A DNA stretch of 64,000 nucleotides from Cladosporium sp. IMV 00045. Lineage: Eukaryota > Ascomycota > Dothideomycetes > Cladosporiales > Cladosporiaceae. The notes beneath the pieces are model-generated. The model had not been told where the DNA came from. It saw nothing but the letters and a program-made list of their open reading frames with translations, and did no database searches. Both the position numbers and the translations under genes were made by a program. Numbering within the stretch: position 1 is the stretch's first letter; every line of letters begins with the position of its first letter. The stretch is taken from contig MSJI02000624.1 of NCBI GenBank assembly GCA_001931905.2, forward strand, positions 1-64,000. Direction: 5' to 3'. Shown in pieces: positions 21,501 through 30,827 of this stretch.

Positions 21501-23302
21501 CCCAGGAGCTCCAGCGATCTCTATCTCGCGAAGGACATGACGAAGAGCAGCAAGAGAGTCAGGCTTTCCAGACCCAAGATCCAAGCACGAGTCGATCTCA
21601 GCGAGCTGCTGCTACTGCAGCAAATGCTGTGCCCATACAAGACCTTGAAAAGTCCGATCCAGGTGTTGATTCGGATCAGGCATTTCAGACCCAAACCCCT
21701 GGGGTTACCGGATCACAACATGATGTGCAGAACGCTGACGCTGAACTACCTGGCTTTACTGATGCTACCAAGTCCGACTCCGGTGGCCTCAAACCTTCGC
21801 CTCAGATCGGAAATCTGAACAGCGCATCAGTCATCACCCCAGCCACCACGCCGGCTACTGGAAAACTACCTCCACGCGGCCAGTCTTATGCGTCGAAGAT
21901 CAGGAACATACAGAGGTCTGAACAGACGGCTGGCCCGAACACGGTAAGAAGGTCAGAGAGCTCAGAGAGCTCCGAGAAGAGCGAATCCACGGATCACAAT
22001 GACACGTCTGGGTTGAAACTGGATCTCCAACCTCCACCTACTGATGCCGAGCTTTGGGGAAAGACGGCCAACGCCGAAAAACTTGGAAAGAATCGTCAGG
22101 AGTATTTCGAAGATCTCAAAATCAACGCATATTCCGTTCGTGCCATGGCCCGTGGGGACTGGCATGAAGTCGACCGCCTGAAAGCTGAACAGCATCGTCT
22201 GCACAGGCAACGGCAAATTGCCAAGGGTCGACGCGTTTCAGTGGCGCAAGACACGCAGCATCCAGATGGCCTCGCTCAAGGTGGCGATGAAGGACCGGCT
22301 GACGAAGACGTCATCCGTATAGATGATGACTCAAGCTCAGAGTCTGAGGTTGATGAACAGCCCGATGGTAACATCTGGAGTGATGCAGATTTCGAACAGC
22401 CAGAGGAGGTTGACCACGACAGGCATTTCAGTGAAGTAGATGGGGAGGAGGAGGCCGAGGATCTCCCCTCTGAGCCTACCGCAAAGGAAATCAACCATGA
22501 CAGACATGCCAACAAGCTTAACGAGGAAGATCAGCCGCTTGATGCGATCGACGCCTCCGAAGAAGATTCACGCCAGAAATACATCGAAGCTCCAGATCAT
22601 GATGAAGAGGATGATGAAGAGCTTGAGCTACCTACTGCCCCAACAATCACAGAAACCAACGGCGATGTTCATCATGCCCTCACCGATGAGAATTTGCAGG
22701 AGCTGAACAATAGTGGTGCTGAAGGTTCTCCAGTGAGACATCATAAGCAGCCTTCAGCCGCGGAGAACGACATTAAGCCTAGCTCCAAAGACGAGAAGCT
22801 TCAATCAGACGACAGAGCCGCTATGCCACCACCGAGCAACAAGCATATGAGGCGCCAGGAACGCCGCAAGCGCAAGTCCCGACGGCATAGCGAGAGCGCC
22901 AGCGAGCGCAGCTCAGTCAGCCACCCTGCACTGAGCTCTGATGCCCCAAAACCACAAATCCCATCCACTCCAGATCAGAAGCGGAACACAGGCCACCAGA
23001 ACAAGAAACGCAAGCTGAGCGATAATACGCCTGTAAGCCAGACCCCGAAGTCTTCACGCAAAGCTCAAACGCACTCCAACACAACGTCCAGTCAAGCAGC
23101 TCCGGGGCCTTTAGTTGGTGGCAGTCAGCTTTCCGCTGGTGGCGGTGGTGGGTCGATGGGCTTGTCAGGTCTGGTGCGCAAAGCGCACATCCCGACGCCT
23201 CCTAAAGCCAAACCGGCGCCGCAAAAAGACACAAAGAGCAAGAGGCTTACCCTGAACGCGAATGATGACGATAGCGATGAGAGTAGCAGCGATAGTGATT
23301 AA
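18539..23302 (+). CDS. large acidic nuclear protein, Dnt1-like N-terminus, three Myb/SANT-like repeats
   Basis: Single-exon protein of 1587 aa. The N-terminal 100 residues (FRFNVKIMPPRRPTNSLF, then FADVWKHIRERYERNYG) look like the ubiquitin-like N-terminal region of the fungal Dnt1/Net1 group of nucleolar Cdc14-regulating proteins; I hold this only moderately. Three Trp-anchored helical units follow, at about residues 487 (FWETEEDAFLLQGHRQGL), 563 (WPLSDVQTMSHAIAEGF) and 628 (WTLKDGCKLRRTFREGL), spaced like degenerate tandem Myb/SANT repeats. The rest is disordered, rich in Ser, Pro, Glu and Asp, with basic patches (KRKRSSRK; RRKRKSRRHS), and ends in DSDESSSDSD. A role in nucleolus or chromatin is an inference from composition. 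Confidence 0.75.
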   Translation: MPAVPADNMAPPKPTGDEQFRFNVKIMPPRRPTNSLFRRLQQPKVEEPLHTIAVPARKSETFADVWKHIRERYERNYGAEEVAKGWFYKLQDRFGADIDSHDGVGALGYTPQTPIEERVLVMLQNEIDRDGSVPENSGLRPEGFGRPALTEEQAHQAKRRKVQEERYGTSLEELDEDTPIESREKRVGFGSPQLGGEDDDAGKVDADGFAVPALPGSVSRKRKRSSRKDNDVIQSSVEEENEDNVVVPGTQPAAHDEEAVPDSFPTDHVASRTRLRKSMPADATAGASAINTKGLRAVTAAPEAGTRGSSKKNVNLESPHVQSPEISQDRPDLNSDLHRSPPTPVSGKSHLGTQRPPESAQRPKLTPLVASTPAGQSAQAQPLEPQETSQNFLDFDPIEDDDLLEGIANNVYDDLDNDESGFVVRNDISAHGGAPPSTNLKAQPGKLPKPNKDVAFTPKSSALHFLSGTQGSTSKNPRTSSGRKIFWETEEDAFLLQGHRQGLNAAQIIQIFDLENRTTSAVRGRLKLLLQKRPELSSQTRLVDEIDGDHRSAPSSSKKRSAWPLSDVQTMSHAIAEGFDALEIQAMYFPKRSEDAVNRKVLAVQDQVWKNASKNPLFPKNHAGLDGWTLKDGCKLRRTFREGLATAEAKTLFFGRWKMSEVQKQLDGYKGQIKALQASQGRAARATKPADDLTIESSQLPANSSPVERSMQVRAARRPSTGLPRHRSTRLSSSPSHDGAEQRGLEAEAQSSASAKRHSSPTVEISIVEQDRARTSLSRPPSGKSTQTKLSFTREKGKNRASAPRPSDQELDAQYTRRATRNSTAYAAAISQPEHVVSIAQEDDHPADDVNEKHTPADDLEMLDAELEEMHEPASRESPSSIFEEPKPRSTRQQPSVAGLGRRRSSRQLASPQMIMSHVSGNSPMPPATGPASISSPASTGRRKSRSSQPSLLSPMMTRHDTALNSSDRRRQSRVESGVDTRAAVQLSQELQRSLSREGHDEEQQESQAFQTQDPSTSRSQRAAATAANAVPIQDLEKSDPGVDSDQAFQTQTPGVTGSQHDVQNADAELPGFTDATKSDSGGLKPSPQIGNLNSASVITPATTPATGKLPPRGQSYASKIRNIQRSEQTAGPNTVRRSESSESSEKSESTDHNDTSGLKLDLQPPPTDAELWGKTANAEKLGKNRQEYFEDLKINAYSVRAMARGDWHEVDRLKAEQHRLHRQRQIAKGRRVSVAQDTQHPDGLAQGGDEGPADEDVIRIDDDSSSESEVDEQPDGNIWSDADFEQPEEVDHDRHFSEVDGEEEAEDLPSEPTAKEINHDRHANKLNEEDQPLDAIDASEEDSRQKYIEAPDHDEEDDEELELPTAPTITETNGDVHHALTDENLQELNNSGAEGSPVRHHKQPSAAENDIKPSSKDEKLQSDDRAAMPPPSNKHMRRQERRKRKSRRHSESASERSSVSHPALSSDAPKPQIPSTPDQKRNTGHQNKKRKLSDNTPVSQTPKSSRKAQTHSNTTSSQAAPGPLVGGSQLSAGGGGGSMGLSGLVRKAHIPTPPKAKPAPQKDTKSKRLTLNANDDDSDESSSDSD

Positions 23303-23962
23303 GCTGTGCAAGTTGGTGTTTTGCTGCATGGTTCCGATTGAGGAAGGGGCTTTACGATCTCAGATGAGTTCGCTCGCACACTTTTTCTTTTCTTGCTATG
23401 ACTTTGGGTTGAACTTTGCGGATAATGACAGAAAGAAGGTCCCGTCGCACCAAATAGATAATTCTGAAACATGATCCATTGCCCAAAAGCCCCCCTCCTC
23501 CTGATTCATCCATTGTGCCACGCAAGGGAGCCTCCAACGTCACCAAGAAACACACAACGCTACCTTTCAGCCCGTAAAGCGCAAGCCGGTCTCACTTACA
23601 AGAACACCAGACTAACTATTTCCTACTGCCGTACGTATGGCTCTTTTATCAGCGCATGACGCCACATCGAATCCTGGGGCTGGAACATCGCCTCAGTAAA
23701 GGGGGAATGTGGAAAATCAGCACCTTGCCGCGGAGGAGACGCGGTCTCGCGACTATTGGCATGTAAACATCCCTCTCTTGGGAGAGGAGTGAGAGGGGTG
23801 GCGAGAGGGATTTGTTACACACCTCGCTCTTCAGCAAAAATGCTTCCGGTGGTGTGCTAGAAAATCATATTCTCGCAAGAATTACATTCACATTTTCCAG
23901 GTTGAGCACTTTGAGGAAAGGAAAAAGGAATTTCACAACCACACTCGCTCCTCTCCGCGGCC
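23303..23962. other. intergenic, upstream of the GT34 gene
   Basis: 660 bases with the promoter of the glycosyltransferase. A GGGAGAGGAGTGAGAGGGGTGGCGAGAGGGA purine-rich tract lies at about 23779-23810; frames here have no domain. No RNA gene seen. Confidence 0.45.
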
Positions 23963-26146
23963 ATGGAGAGCATAATGCCATCCTCACGCCGCTATTTGCC
24001 CGACGCTCCAGCGTACAGCGACACTTCGCCTTCTTCACCTCTTTCTCCTATCTCTCCCGGCTCGCTGCCCAGGTGGCTCAGGCCCATACGAGGCCGCAGT
24101 TCGCTTCTGAGAAACAGCAAAGTCCGCTTCGCCCTGCTAGCATTGGGCTGCATCGTTCTGGGCTGGATGGTCACTTCCGCTCTAGGCCCGAGTGGCGAGA
24201 GCGCGGAGCAAATCAACGTCTACGACGCAGCGTCTGGAGGCGTGCTAGGCGATCCGTCGGGTTTTGGACAGAAAGAGGAGGTCGGAGAGTTGGTCCAGTC
24301 GTCGTCATGGATGGATGAAGCGGCGGGTGAGAAGAAGCCTTCCGTCAAAGGTGCGCTGTCGGATTTGCATCATGCCGTCAGTGATAAGATCCAGTCGTGG
24401 AACCCTTACGCTTCGAAGACGGGGAAGGCGCCGCCGTTCAATGAGTCGTATTATGATGGCAATCTTACTACGCATTCGGAGTTTTCGGGAGAATATATCG
24501 CTGAAGGGATTTCTGAGAATGAGAGGCTGGGAGCTCGTACGCGGATTGGGAAATGCACCATCTTGTTCAACGTGGGTAGCAGCACTTACTGGGAACGAGC
24601 GATTCGCACGCACGAAGAGCACGACCGCCTGAATGGCTATCGTCTACACGTCCTGCGTGAGCAAATCTTGGACACAGTCTGGAGCAAGCCAGCGTACATC
24701 CTCAGTCTCCTACTGCGCGAGCTATCAAAACCTGAAGGCGAGCGTCTGGACTGGATATTCTGGTTCGACGCCGACACCATCATCCTCAACCCCAAAGTGC
24801 CCATCGAGACCTTCCTACCGCCTAATAATCGCGAGTTGCAGGACATCAACCTGCTGTACTCGAAAGATTGGAACGGGCTGAATAACGGCGTTTTCCCCGT
24901 GCGCGTAAACCAATGGGCCGTCAATTTCTTCTCAGCTATCGTCTCATTCAGACACTACAAGCCCGACGCACCACTGCCAATGCGCGACCAAACGGCAATG
25001 GACGTCGTCATGAACGAGCCAGCGTTCATCAACGGCATTCAAGAAGTGCCGCAGCGCTGGTTCAACGCATACCAAGGCGAACACAACGAGACTCTGGCGC
25101 CTTTCCAGATCAGACGCGGCGATATGCTGGTGCACTTCGCCGGGGTGGGAAACAGAGAAGAGCGCATGAGCTTCTGGCTCGATCGCGCGGAGCAGCACTT
25201 GGACGATTGGGAGGTGCCCGTGTCGTCCACGAGCTATCCGCAGGAGAGGAAAGATTTCTGGGAGGAGCTGAGCAGATCACGGGCTGGCAAGAAGCTGGAA
25301 CTGGCGCAGGAAAAGAATAGGGTGGTGCAGATGCTTTCAACCCATGATATGCAACTGGGTGAGTACGGTGATCGACTGACCCATGGCGAGAAAGAGGTCA
25401 TCACCAAGCAACGCAAGGAACTGGAAGAAGCGCTGCATCAAGACGATGAGAGGTTCAATGAGGCGAAGCTGAGACAAGAGCTTGCGAAATTCGAACAGGC
25501 GGCCGAGCCGCTCACGAAGGCCGTCCAGAATGGGCAGAAAGTCCTGCTGAATGCCGCGCACGAGGCTATTTTCGCTGGCGAGAAGGATCTTCTTGACGGG
25601 AACTTCGCAGGCAATCCGTCGAGTGATGAGATGCAGGCGATTAACAATTCGATCCGGAGGCTCAAGCAGCTCATCATGGCGCCGCAGGATCAGTGGAACA
25701 AGCCTACCATTTCTGCTGCTACGAATCAGCTCACGGAGGCGAGAGGGAAGTTCAAGGAGAAGAGTCTTGCAGTGAAGGCGACGAGGAAGAAGCAGAAGCA
25801 GCAAGACCAGGTTGGCCATGACGCTGTTGGTGGTGGTGGTGCTCTTCACGCTGGAACCGATGCTGAAGCTGATGCTGGAGTTGATGCTGAAGCGCGGCCA
25901 CCGCCTCCGGATGCAATCATCGTTACGCATCTTGGTCCTGCAACTACCGTCATGCAAGTCCAGACAGTCGTTGGTGAAGCTATTATTGCTACGGTGACGG
26001 GCGAAGCAATCATTCACACTGTAACGCAAGAACCTGTTGCTGTGACGCTTTGGACGACGGTGGAAGAGGAGAGCCCAGAAGAGACAGGAATGACAGAAGT
26101 GACAGAAGTGGAGACCCCGGAGGACTTAGAAGTGGAGGGATCGTGA
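23963..26146 (+). CDS. GT34 alpha-glycosyltransferase (Mnn10/Gma12-like), Golgi type II membrane protein
   Basis: Golgi mannosyl- or galactosyltransferase of the GT34 family (Mnn10, Mnn11, Gma12), expected to act on N-glycan outer chains. There is one N-terminal membrane anchor at residues 54-74 (VRFALLALGCIVLGW), a luminal stem, then the catalytic domain with WIFWFDADTIIL. The DAD at 269-271 is the metal/nucleotide-sugar DxD motif. GLNNGVFPVR, RDQTAMDVV and MLVHFAGVGNREERM follow. Family members usually have about 350-450 residues; this one has 727. The extra roughly 290 residues form a charged coiled coil plus a Val/Thr/Ala-rich tail with GEAII-x-TVT repeats. No intron. Confidence 0.92.
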   Translation: MESIMPSSRRYLPDAPAYSDTSPSSPLSPISPGSLPRWLRPIRGRSSLLRNSKVRFALLALGCIVLGWMVTSALGPSGESAEQINVYDAASGGVLGDPSGFGQKEEVGELVQSSSWMDEAAGEKKPSVKGALSDLHHAVSDKIQSWNPYASKTGKAPPFNESYYDGNLTTHSEFSGEYIAEGISENERLGARTRIGKCTILFNVGSSTYWERAIRTHEEHDRLNGYRLHVLREQILDTVWSKPAYILSLLLRELSKPEGERLDWIFWFDADTIILNPKVPIETFLPPNNRELQDINLLYSKDWNGLNNGVFPVRVNQWAVNFFSAIVSFRHYKPDAPLPMRDQTAMDVVMNEPAFINGIQEVPQRWFNAYQGEHNETLAPFQIRRGDMLVHFAGVGNREERMSFWLDRAEQHLDDWEVPVSSTSYPQERKDFWEELSRSRAGKKLELAQEKNRVVQMLSTHDMQLGEYGDRLTHGEKEVITKQRKELEEALHQDDERFNEAKLRQELAKFEQAAEPLTKAVQNGQKVLLNAAHEAIFAGEKDLLDGNFAGNPSSDEMQAINNSIRRLKQLIMAPQDQWNKPTISAATNQLTEARGKFKEKSLAVKATRKKQKQQDQVGHDAVGGGGALHAGTDAEADAGVDAEARPPPPDAIIVTHLGPATTVMQVQTVVGEAIIATVTGEAIIHTVTQEPVAVTLWTTVEEESPEETGMTEVTEVETPEDLEVEGS

Positions 26147-26588
26147 GTGTCAGTGTCAGATGAATATTTTCGTTTTTTCAACCATTGCAGTTCGTTTTTA
26201 GGCTTCAAGGGACTGAGTAGAGGGATGAGTGTCACATAACCGCTGTTGTCATCAAAGCTTTCGACTCTTATCCACTACTTCATCGAACGAGCGCGTTCTG
26301 ATATCGATGCTTGAACGATGATGGGCAAGAGAAGCAGGAAGCAGAAATTATACTTGTCCTTCGCATTTCACCGTGATTCATTTCTTTTCCGGAATAGTAC
26401 AGTATTGGCTATTTTGTGGCTTGCAGTTCCCCCACGCCTGGAATGTCGATCTCCTCAGCCCACGACCTACCCAGACTTTCCCTCTATACAATGTCTTGAT
26501 ATTGATCTTACGAGCACAATCTCTTGGCCGTGGACACAACCAACGTTCTCAAATCATAGCGGTGCGCTCTGTCACCAGCACAACAGAC
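26147..26588. other. intergenic, promoter of the second MFS gene
   Basis: 442 bases containing the 3' flank of the GT34 gene and the upstream region of the MFS gene. A 122-codon frame at 26318-26686 overlaps the MFS first exon in another frame and has no domain. Nothing else seen. Confidence 0.45.
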
Positions 26589-28506
26589 ATGGGCCTTGGG
26601 ATCCTCGAAGACCGGCATCTGGAGCATGTACCTGGCACGGCAACGCTCGACGAGCTAGACGAAGTCGCGGCGGCGGCGCGACATGAGCACGATGGTCGAC
26701 GAGAGCTCAAGAAGAGCAGTAATGGGACAATACTAGTCCCGCAGCCTAGTGATGATCCGAAGGGTATGCTAAAATGATCGCGAACTGCAATGCCGTCGCG
26801 TCAACATCCCTCTATATAGTACCCAAACACCTCCAAAAACAACCCACTAACAACCCACCGGTATAGACCCACTAAACTACCCCCTCTGGCGGCGCGACCT
26901 GATAACCTCGATCCTCTGCCTCAGCTCCGTCATAGCATCCACCCTCTCCCCCCTCCTCGCAGCCAACACCCTCGCCATGCTCCTCTACTACAACAACCCC
27001 GACTCCCCCACCGGTCCCCGCCCGCCCCAACGCTCCTTCACCGACATCGCCCTGCTAACCGGCTACCACCTCCTCGGCGTCGGCCTCGCAGGTTTCATCT
27101 TCGTCGCCTCCGCCCGCGTCTGGGGGAAGCGCCACCTCTACCTCCTCGGCGCGGTGGTCATCGTCCTCAGCTCCGTGTGGGCGGGGGCGTCGGGGCGGAA
27201 TTACAAGAGTTTGCTGGCGGCGAGGTTTTTTCAGGGCGTGGGGTTGGCGCCTTTCGAGGCGTTGGTTAATGCCAGTGTGGGGGATTTGTATTTCGTGCAT
27301 GAGCGCGGGAAGAGGATGGCAGTGTCGAATTTGGCGATTTATGGTGGCGCGTTCCTCACGCCTGTTATTGTCGGCAAGATGACGGCCAGCTTGGGTTGGC
27401 AGTGGACGCATTACTTCGTGGCAATTTTCGCCGCTGCAATGCTGCCGTTGCTCGTCTTCCTCGTGCCTGAGACGGCGTATCGACGTGACGCTGAGCTGGA
27501 AACAGACATTATCACCGTCGTGGCACGGTCTGCGGACTCAGAAAAGCCAGCAGAACCCCAATCTCCCCCAGCCCAACCTCCACAAACCCCCACCCCAACC
27601 CCAAAAACATTCACGTTCCACCCCCTCCTCACCCCCCGCCTAACACCCACCCCTTTCCCCCTCCTCCTCCTCCGCCCCTTCCCCCTCTTCCTCCACCCCT
27701 CCATCCTCTGGGCCATGCTCATCCAAGGCACGCTAATAGGCTGGACGGTCCTAATCGGCATAGTCCTCGCAGCAATCCTCATCGGCCCACCCTTGTGGTT
27801 CGACGAAGTGGAGACCGGCTACATGTATACGGGCGCCTTCGTGGGAGCGCTCCTCGGCTTCCTCCTCGCGGGCGTGCTGGCGGATAGCTCAGTGCGCTTT
27901 CTGGCCAGGAGGAACGGGGGAGTTTACGAGCCGGAATTCCGCCTCGTGCTCGTCATCCCTCAACTCATCCTCGGTTGCGCGGGTTTGTACGGTTTCGGAC
28001 TCACGGCCTCCAATACTTCAAAGTACGGCTGGTTCTGGCCGGACTTCTTCTTCGCGCTGGTCGTGGCGGGGATGGTTTTGGGAGCCGTGGCGAGCGCGCT
28101 GTACGTCGTCGATGCGCATCGGGAAATCGCCGTGGAGGCTTTCACGTGCCTGCTGGTGTTCAAGAATGTGTTTTCGTTCGGGCTGACGTTTAGCGGGTAC
28201 GGGTGGTTGGTGGAGGGGGGTGTGAGAGAGGTTTTCGTGGCGATTGGGAGTGTGCAGGTCGTGGTTTGTTGTGCGACGGGGGTGCTTTGTGAGTGATTCT
28301 TTTTCTCTTTCCTCTTTTCTCTTTTCTCCTTTCCTTTTTCTTTTTTGTTCGGTCTTTCGTCTGTGAGACTTTGGGGACTCGTGCTTGTGCATGGGGTTTT
28401 GGGATGTGATATACTAACCCACCCAACCCAAATAGACCTTCTCGGCAAGAGGAACCGCTCTTTCTTCGCGCGGCACGATATCTTGGAAATGGTGAAGTTG
28501 AAGTGA
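26589..28506 (+). CDS. MFS transporter, DHA1-like
   Basis: Membrane transporter of 555 aa in three exons: 26589-26763, 26867-28288 and 28436-28506. Introns begin GTATGC and GTGAGT; the first has a CACTAAC branch site and both end in TAG. The N-terminus MGLGILEDRHLEHVPGT is characteristic of a large fungal drug-efflux-like MFS group. DPLNYPLWRRDL precedes the first membrane segment, and LLAARFFQGVGLAPFEALV and VHERGKRMAVSNLA form the loop 2-3 signature region. A Pro/Thr-rich insert lies in the central cytoplasmic loop, with about six membrane segments on each side. The last exon gives YLLGKRNRSFFARHDILEM. The substrate cannot be predicted. Confidence 0.9.
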
Positions 28507-29255
28507 ACGAGCCGCCTAGATCTTCCTCAACACGATTTGCTATGGAAGCCAGGAAAGAACGAAACGACACCTTGGGAAAACCAGAAAAAAATCGATAAAA
28601 TTGTGTATCAGCTAATAATCTGTAAAAACCATATATCAACTCATCACCAGTCCCAAAACAAGAAAACGATCAACCCATCAACATCATCTCTCAAAAACCC
28701 TTCTTTCTTTCCTTGACTCACTCATTCACAAATGCATATCCGAATGCCGCATGTCTGATCTCCCTCAAAGCTTACTCCTCAAAACCTTAACCATGAAATG
28801 CGGCCCCCTCTTCTGAATCGCTTCTTCGGCCAATTTGAGCACTTCGTGAACATCCATGCCCTGTTCTTGTTGTTGTGATCGATCATCCCTGCGTGAAAAA
28901 GAAAGGGGGAAAGAAAATCAGCCTGATGCGCACTCAAGAAAATATGTCGGAAAGGTAGGGTGAGAAAGAAAGAAGAAGAAGAGCCTCCTGCAAGAAGGAC
29001 GAGAGGAAAGAGGCGGAGAGAAAAAAAAAAGGACGATATGAGATTTGAGAGGCGTGGAAAACATGCACTTTCTTCTCCCCTCCCTTCCTTCCTTCCTTCA
29101 CACTCTCTCCTCCCTGCCTCGCAACAACATTTCAAATTTCAGTCCATAAGGAGGTGGATCTGGTGTTGTTTGTTGAGGATCGCGGCGTTCCTTTTCCTTT
29201 TCTCTTCTCCGTCTCATAATGCGTGTTTTATCTCGTTCATTGTGGGCAAGAAAAC
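28507..29255. other. convergent intergenic region with purine-rich tract
   Basis: Between the ends of the MFS gene (rightward) and GPD1 (leftward). It carries a purine-rich stretch at about 28960-29050, including an A10 run, and a pyrimidine-rich stretch at 29070-29120. The 118-codon leftward frame at 28779-29135 is a translation of this biased composition and I do not accept it. Confidence 0.5.
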
Positions 29256-30827
29256 TCACTCCTTCTGCGCCGGCCCCGCCTCGATCAAATCCGGAATATC
29301 GGCCGGCTTGTTGACACCCTCGAGAATATTCCTCACCGCGCTGAACAGCGGAAACTCGCCCTCCTTCCCCTCCTTCTTCAGGAACGAATAAACCTCATAC
29401 GCCGTGCTCGTGCCCTGCAACTTCTGCCCATTCAGCTCCCTCTCCTCAATTTCGCCAATCGGCTTGCCCTCCGCGACGCTCATCTTCGCGCAGCGGAAAT
29501 TCCTCCCGCCACTGCACGAAGTGATCAGATCCGCCACGCCGCAGGATTCCTCGGTGAAAGTTTCCGTGCGGGTTGATTCGGCGAAGAACATCTTGCCGAA
29601 GCGCACTTCTTCCATGATGCCCACGCGCATCACGGCCGCTTTGGCGTTGTCGCCCCAGCCTAGGCCGTCGACCCAGCCGGCGGCGAGGGCGACGACGTTT
29701 TTGAGGGCGCCGCCGAGGGAGACGCCGGCGACGTCGTGCACCATGCGCACGTGGAAGTAGGGGCGGTGGAAGAGTTTTTTCATGTTGGAGTGGTGGAGGG
29801 GTGGGTATTCGCTGGGGAGGGGGGCGAGTTTGGGTTGGAGCTTGACTTTTTTGTTGGGGTGCTGCTGTTGCTCGTCGACGTTCAGCTTCGTCAGGTCTAG
29901 ATGGCTTCCTTGCGGCGTGCCCTGGGGTGTTGGGTGCTTGCTGTCCATCTTGGGCGGGTCATAGGCGACGGTGGTCTCGCTCCACTTCTCTTGCGCAACT
30001 TCATTTGCGATGTTGGCGCCGGACAGCGCGCCGCAGTAGATACCCAGTTCGCGGCCGATGGACTCGGAGAACAATTCGCAGCCGTCGTCAGACACGGCCA
30101 CGCCCTTGATGCAGCTAATGCCACGAGCGTAGGGGACGATCTTGCCGACAATGCTCTGGCACGTCTTGGCGATGAACTGGTGGGGAAGGTTGAAAACGAG
30201 GATAGTAGCACCCTCAACAGCGCTGGCGAGGTCCGGGTTGGCGACGATGTTCTTGGGCAGCGGCACGCCGGGCAGGTACTTGACGTTCTCGTGCAGGCCG
30301 TTGATCAGGGCGGTGAGCTTCTGGGGCTTGGTGCAGAGGGCGGAGCCGGCGTCGTAGTGCTTGCTGTCCTTGGGGATGGTGTACTCTTCCTCGAACACCC
30401 ACATGGGCACTTCTTGCTCGAACAGGTCGGGGTTCTCGAGCACGTTCTCGCCGACCACCTTGGCGATTGTAGTGCCCCAGTTGCCGGAGCCGACGATGGC
30501 GACACGGTGCTTTTTGGAGTGGACTCCGAGGGCGTTGGAGTTGTTGGCCATGGTGCGGGTTGGCGGTGAGGGTCGAGGGAAGGCGGGTTGAATGTGAGGA
30601 CGGAGGGGCAATGAGCGGTGGGTTGAGGCAGCAGTGGTATTAGAAGGCCTGCAAGAGGTGGTGGTGAGGGTACGCAGGGACTTGGAGGGTGGCTGTTGGG
30701 TGGTGAAACGCGTGGCGTGCTTGAGAGAGTGAAGAGTAGTAGTAGTAGTGAAAGGAAGTGAGGTAGTGGTGAAACGGCAAGTGAAGAGTGGCAGTAAGGA
30801 AGGAGGAGTGGAGGATATTGACGGCAT
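29256..30827 (-). CDS. GPD1: NAD-dependent glycerol-3-phosphate dehydrogenase
   Basis: Reduces dihydroxyacetone phosphate to glycerol-3-phosphate with NADH, for glycerol synthesis, osmotic adaptation and redox balance. The nucleotide fold starts with [35 protein letters not shown] carries the catalytic Lys. From the strong internal ATG at 30551 (CACCATGG context) the protein is 431 aa, near family length. The frame stays open to an ATG at 30827, adding 92 residues with no Asp or Glu and many Ser, Thr and Arg, as in a mitochondrial presequence. An insert of about 45 Pro/Gln/Lys-rich residues replaces the short loop before [10 protein letters not shown]. Single exon. Confidence 0.95.
   Translation of the reverse strand: MPSISSTPPSLLPLFTCRFTTTSLPFTTTTTLHSLKHATRFTTQQPPSKSLRTLTTTSCRPSNTTAASTHRSLPLRPHIQPAFPRPSPPTRTMANNSNALGVHSKKHRVAIVGSGNWGTTIAKVVGENVLENPDLFEQEVPMWVFEEEYTIPKDSKHYDAGSALCTKPQKLTALINGLHENVKYLPGVPLPKNIVANPDLASAVEGATILVFNLPHQFIAKTCQSIVGKIVPYARGISCIKGVAVSDDGCELFSESIGRELGIYCGALSGANIANEVAQEKWSETTVAYDPPKMDSKHPTPQGTPQGSHLDLTKLNVDEQQQHPNKKVKLQPKLAPLPSEYPPLHHSNMKKLFHRPYFHVRMVHDVAGVSLGGALKNVVALAAGWVDGLGWGDNAKAAVMRVGIMEEVRFGKMFFAESTRTETFTEESCGVADLITSCSGGRNFRCAKMSVAEGKPIGEIEERELNGQKLQGTSTAYEVYSFLKKEGKEGEFPLFSAVRNILEGVNKPADIPDLIEAGPAQKE

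Noticed and set aside
28779..29135. 118-codon leftward frame near the GPD1 3' end
   Set aside because: Phe/Leu/Ser-rich translation of a purine/pyrimidine-skewed tract; no domain.
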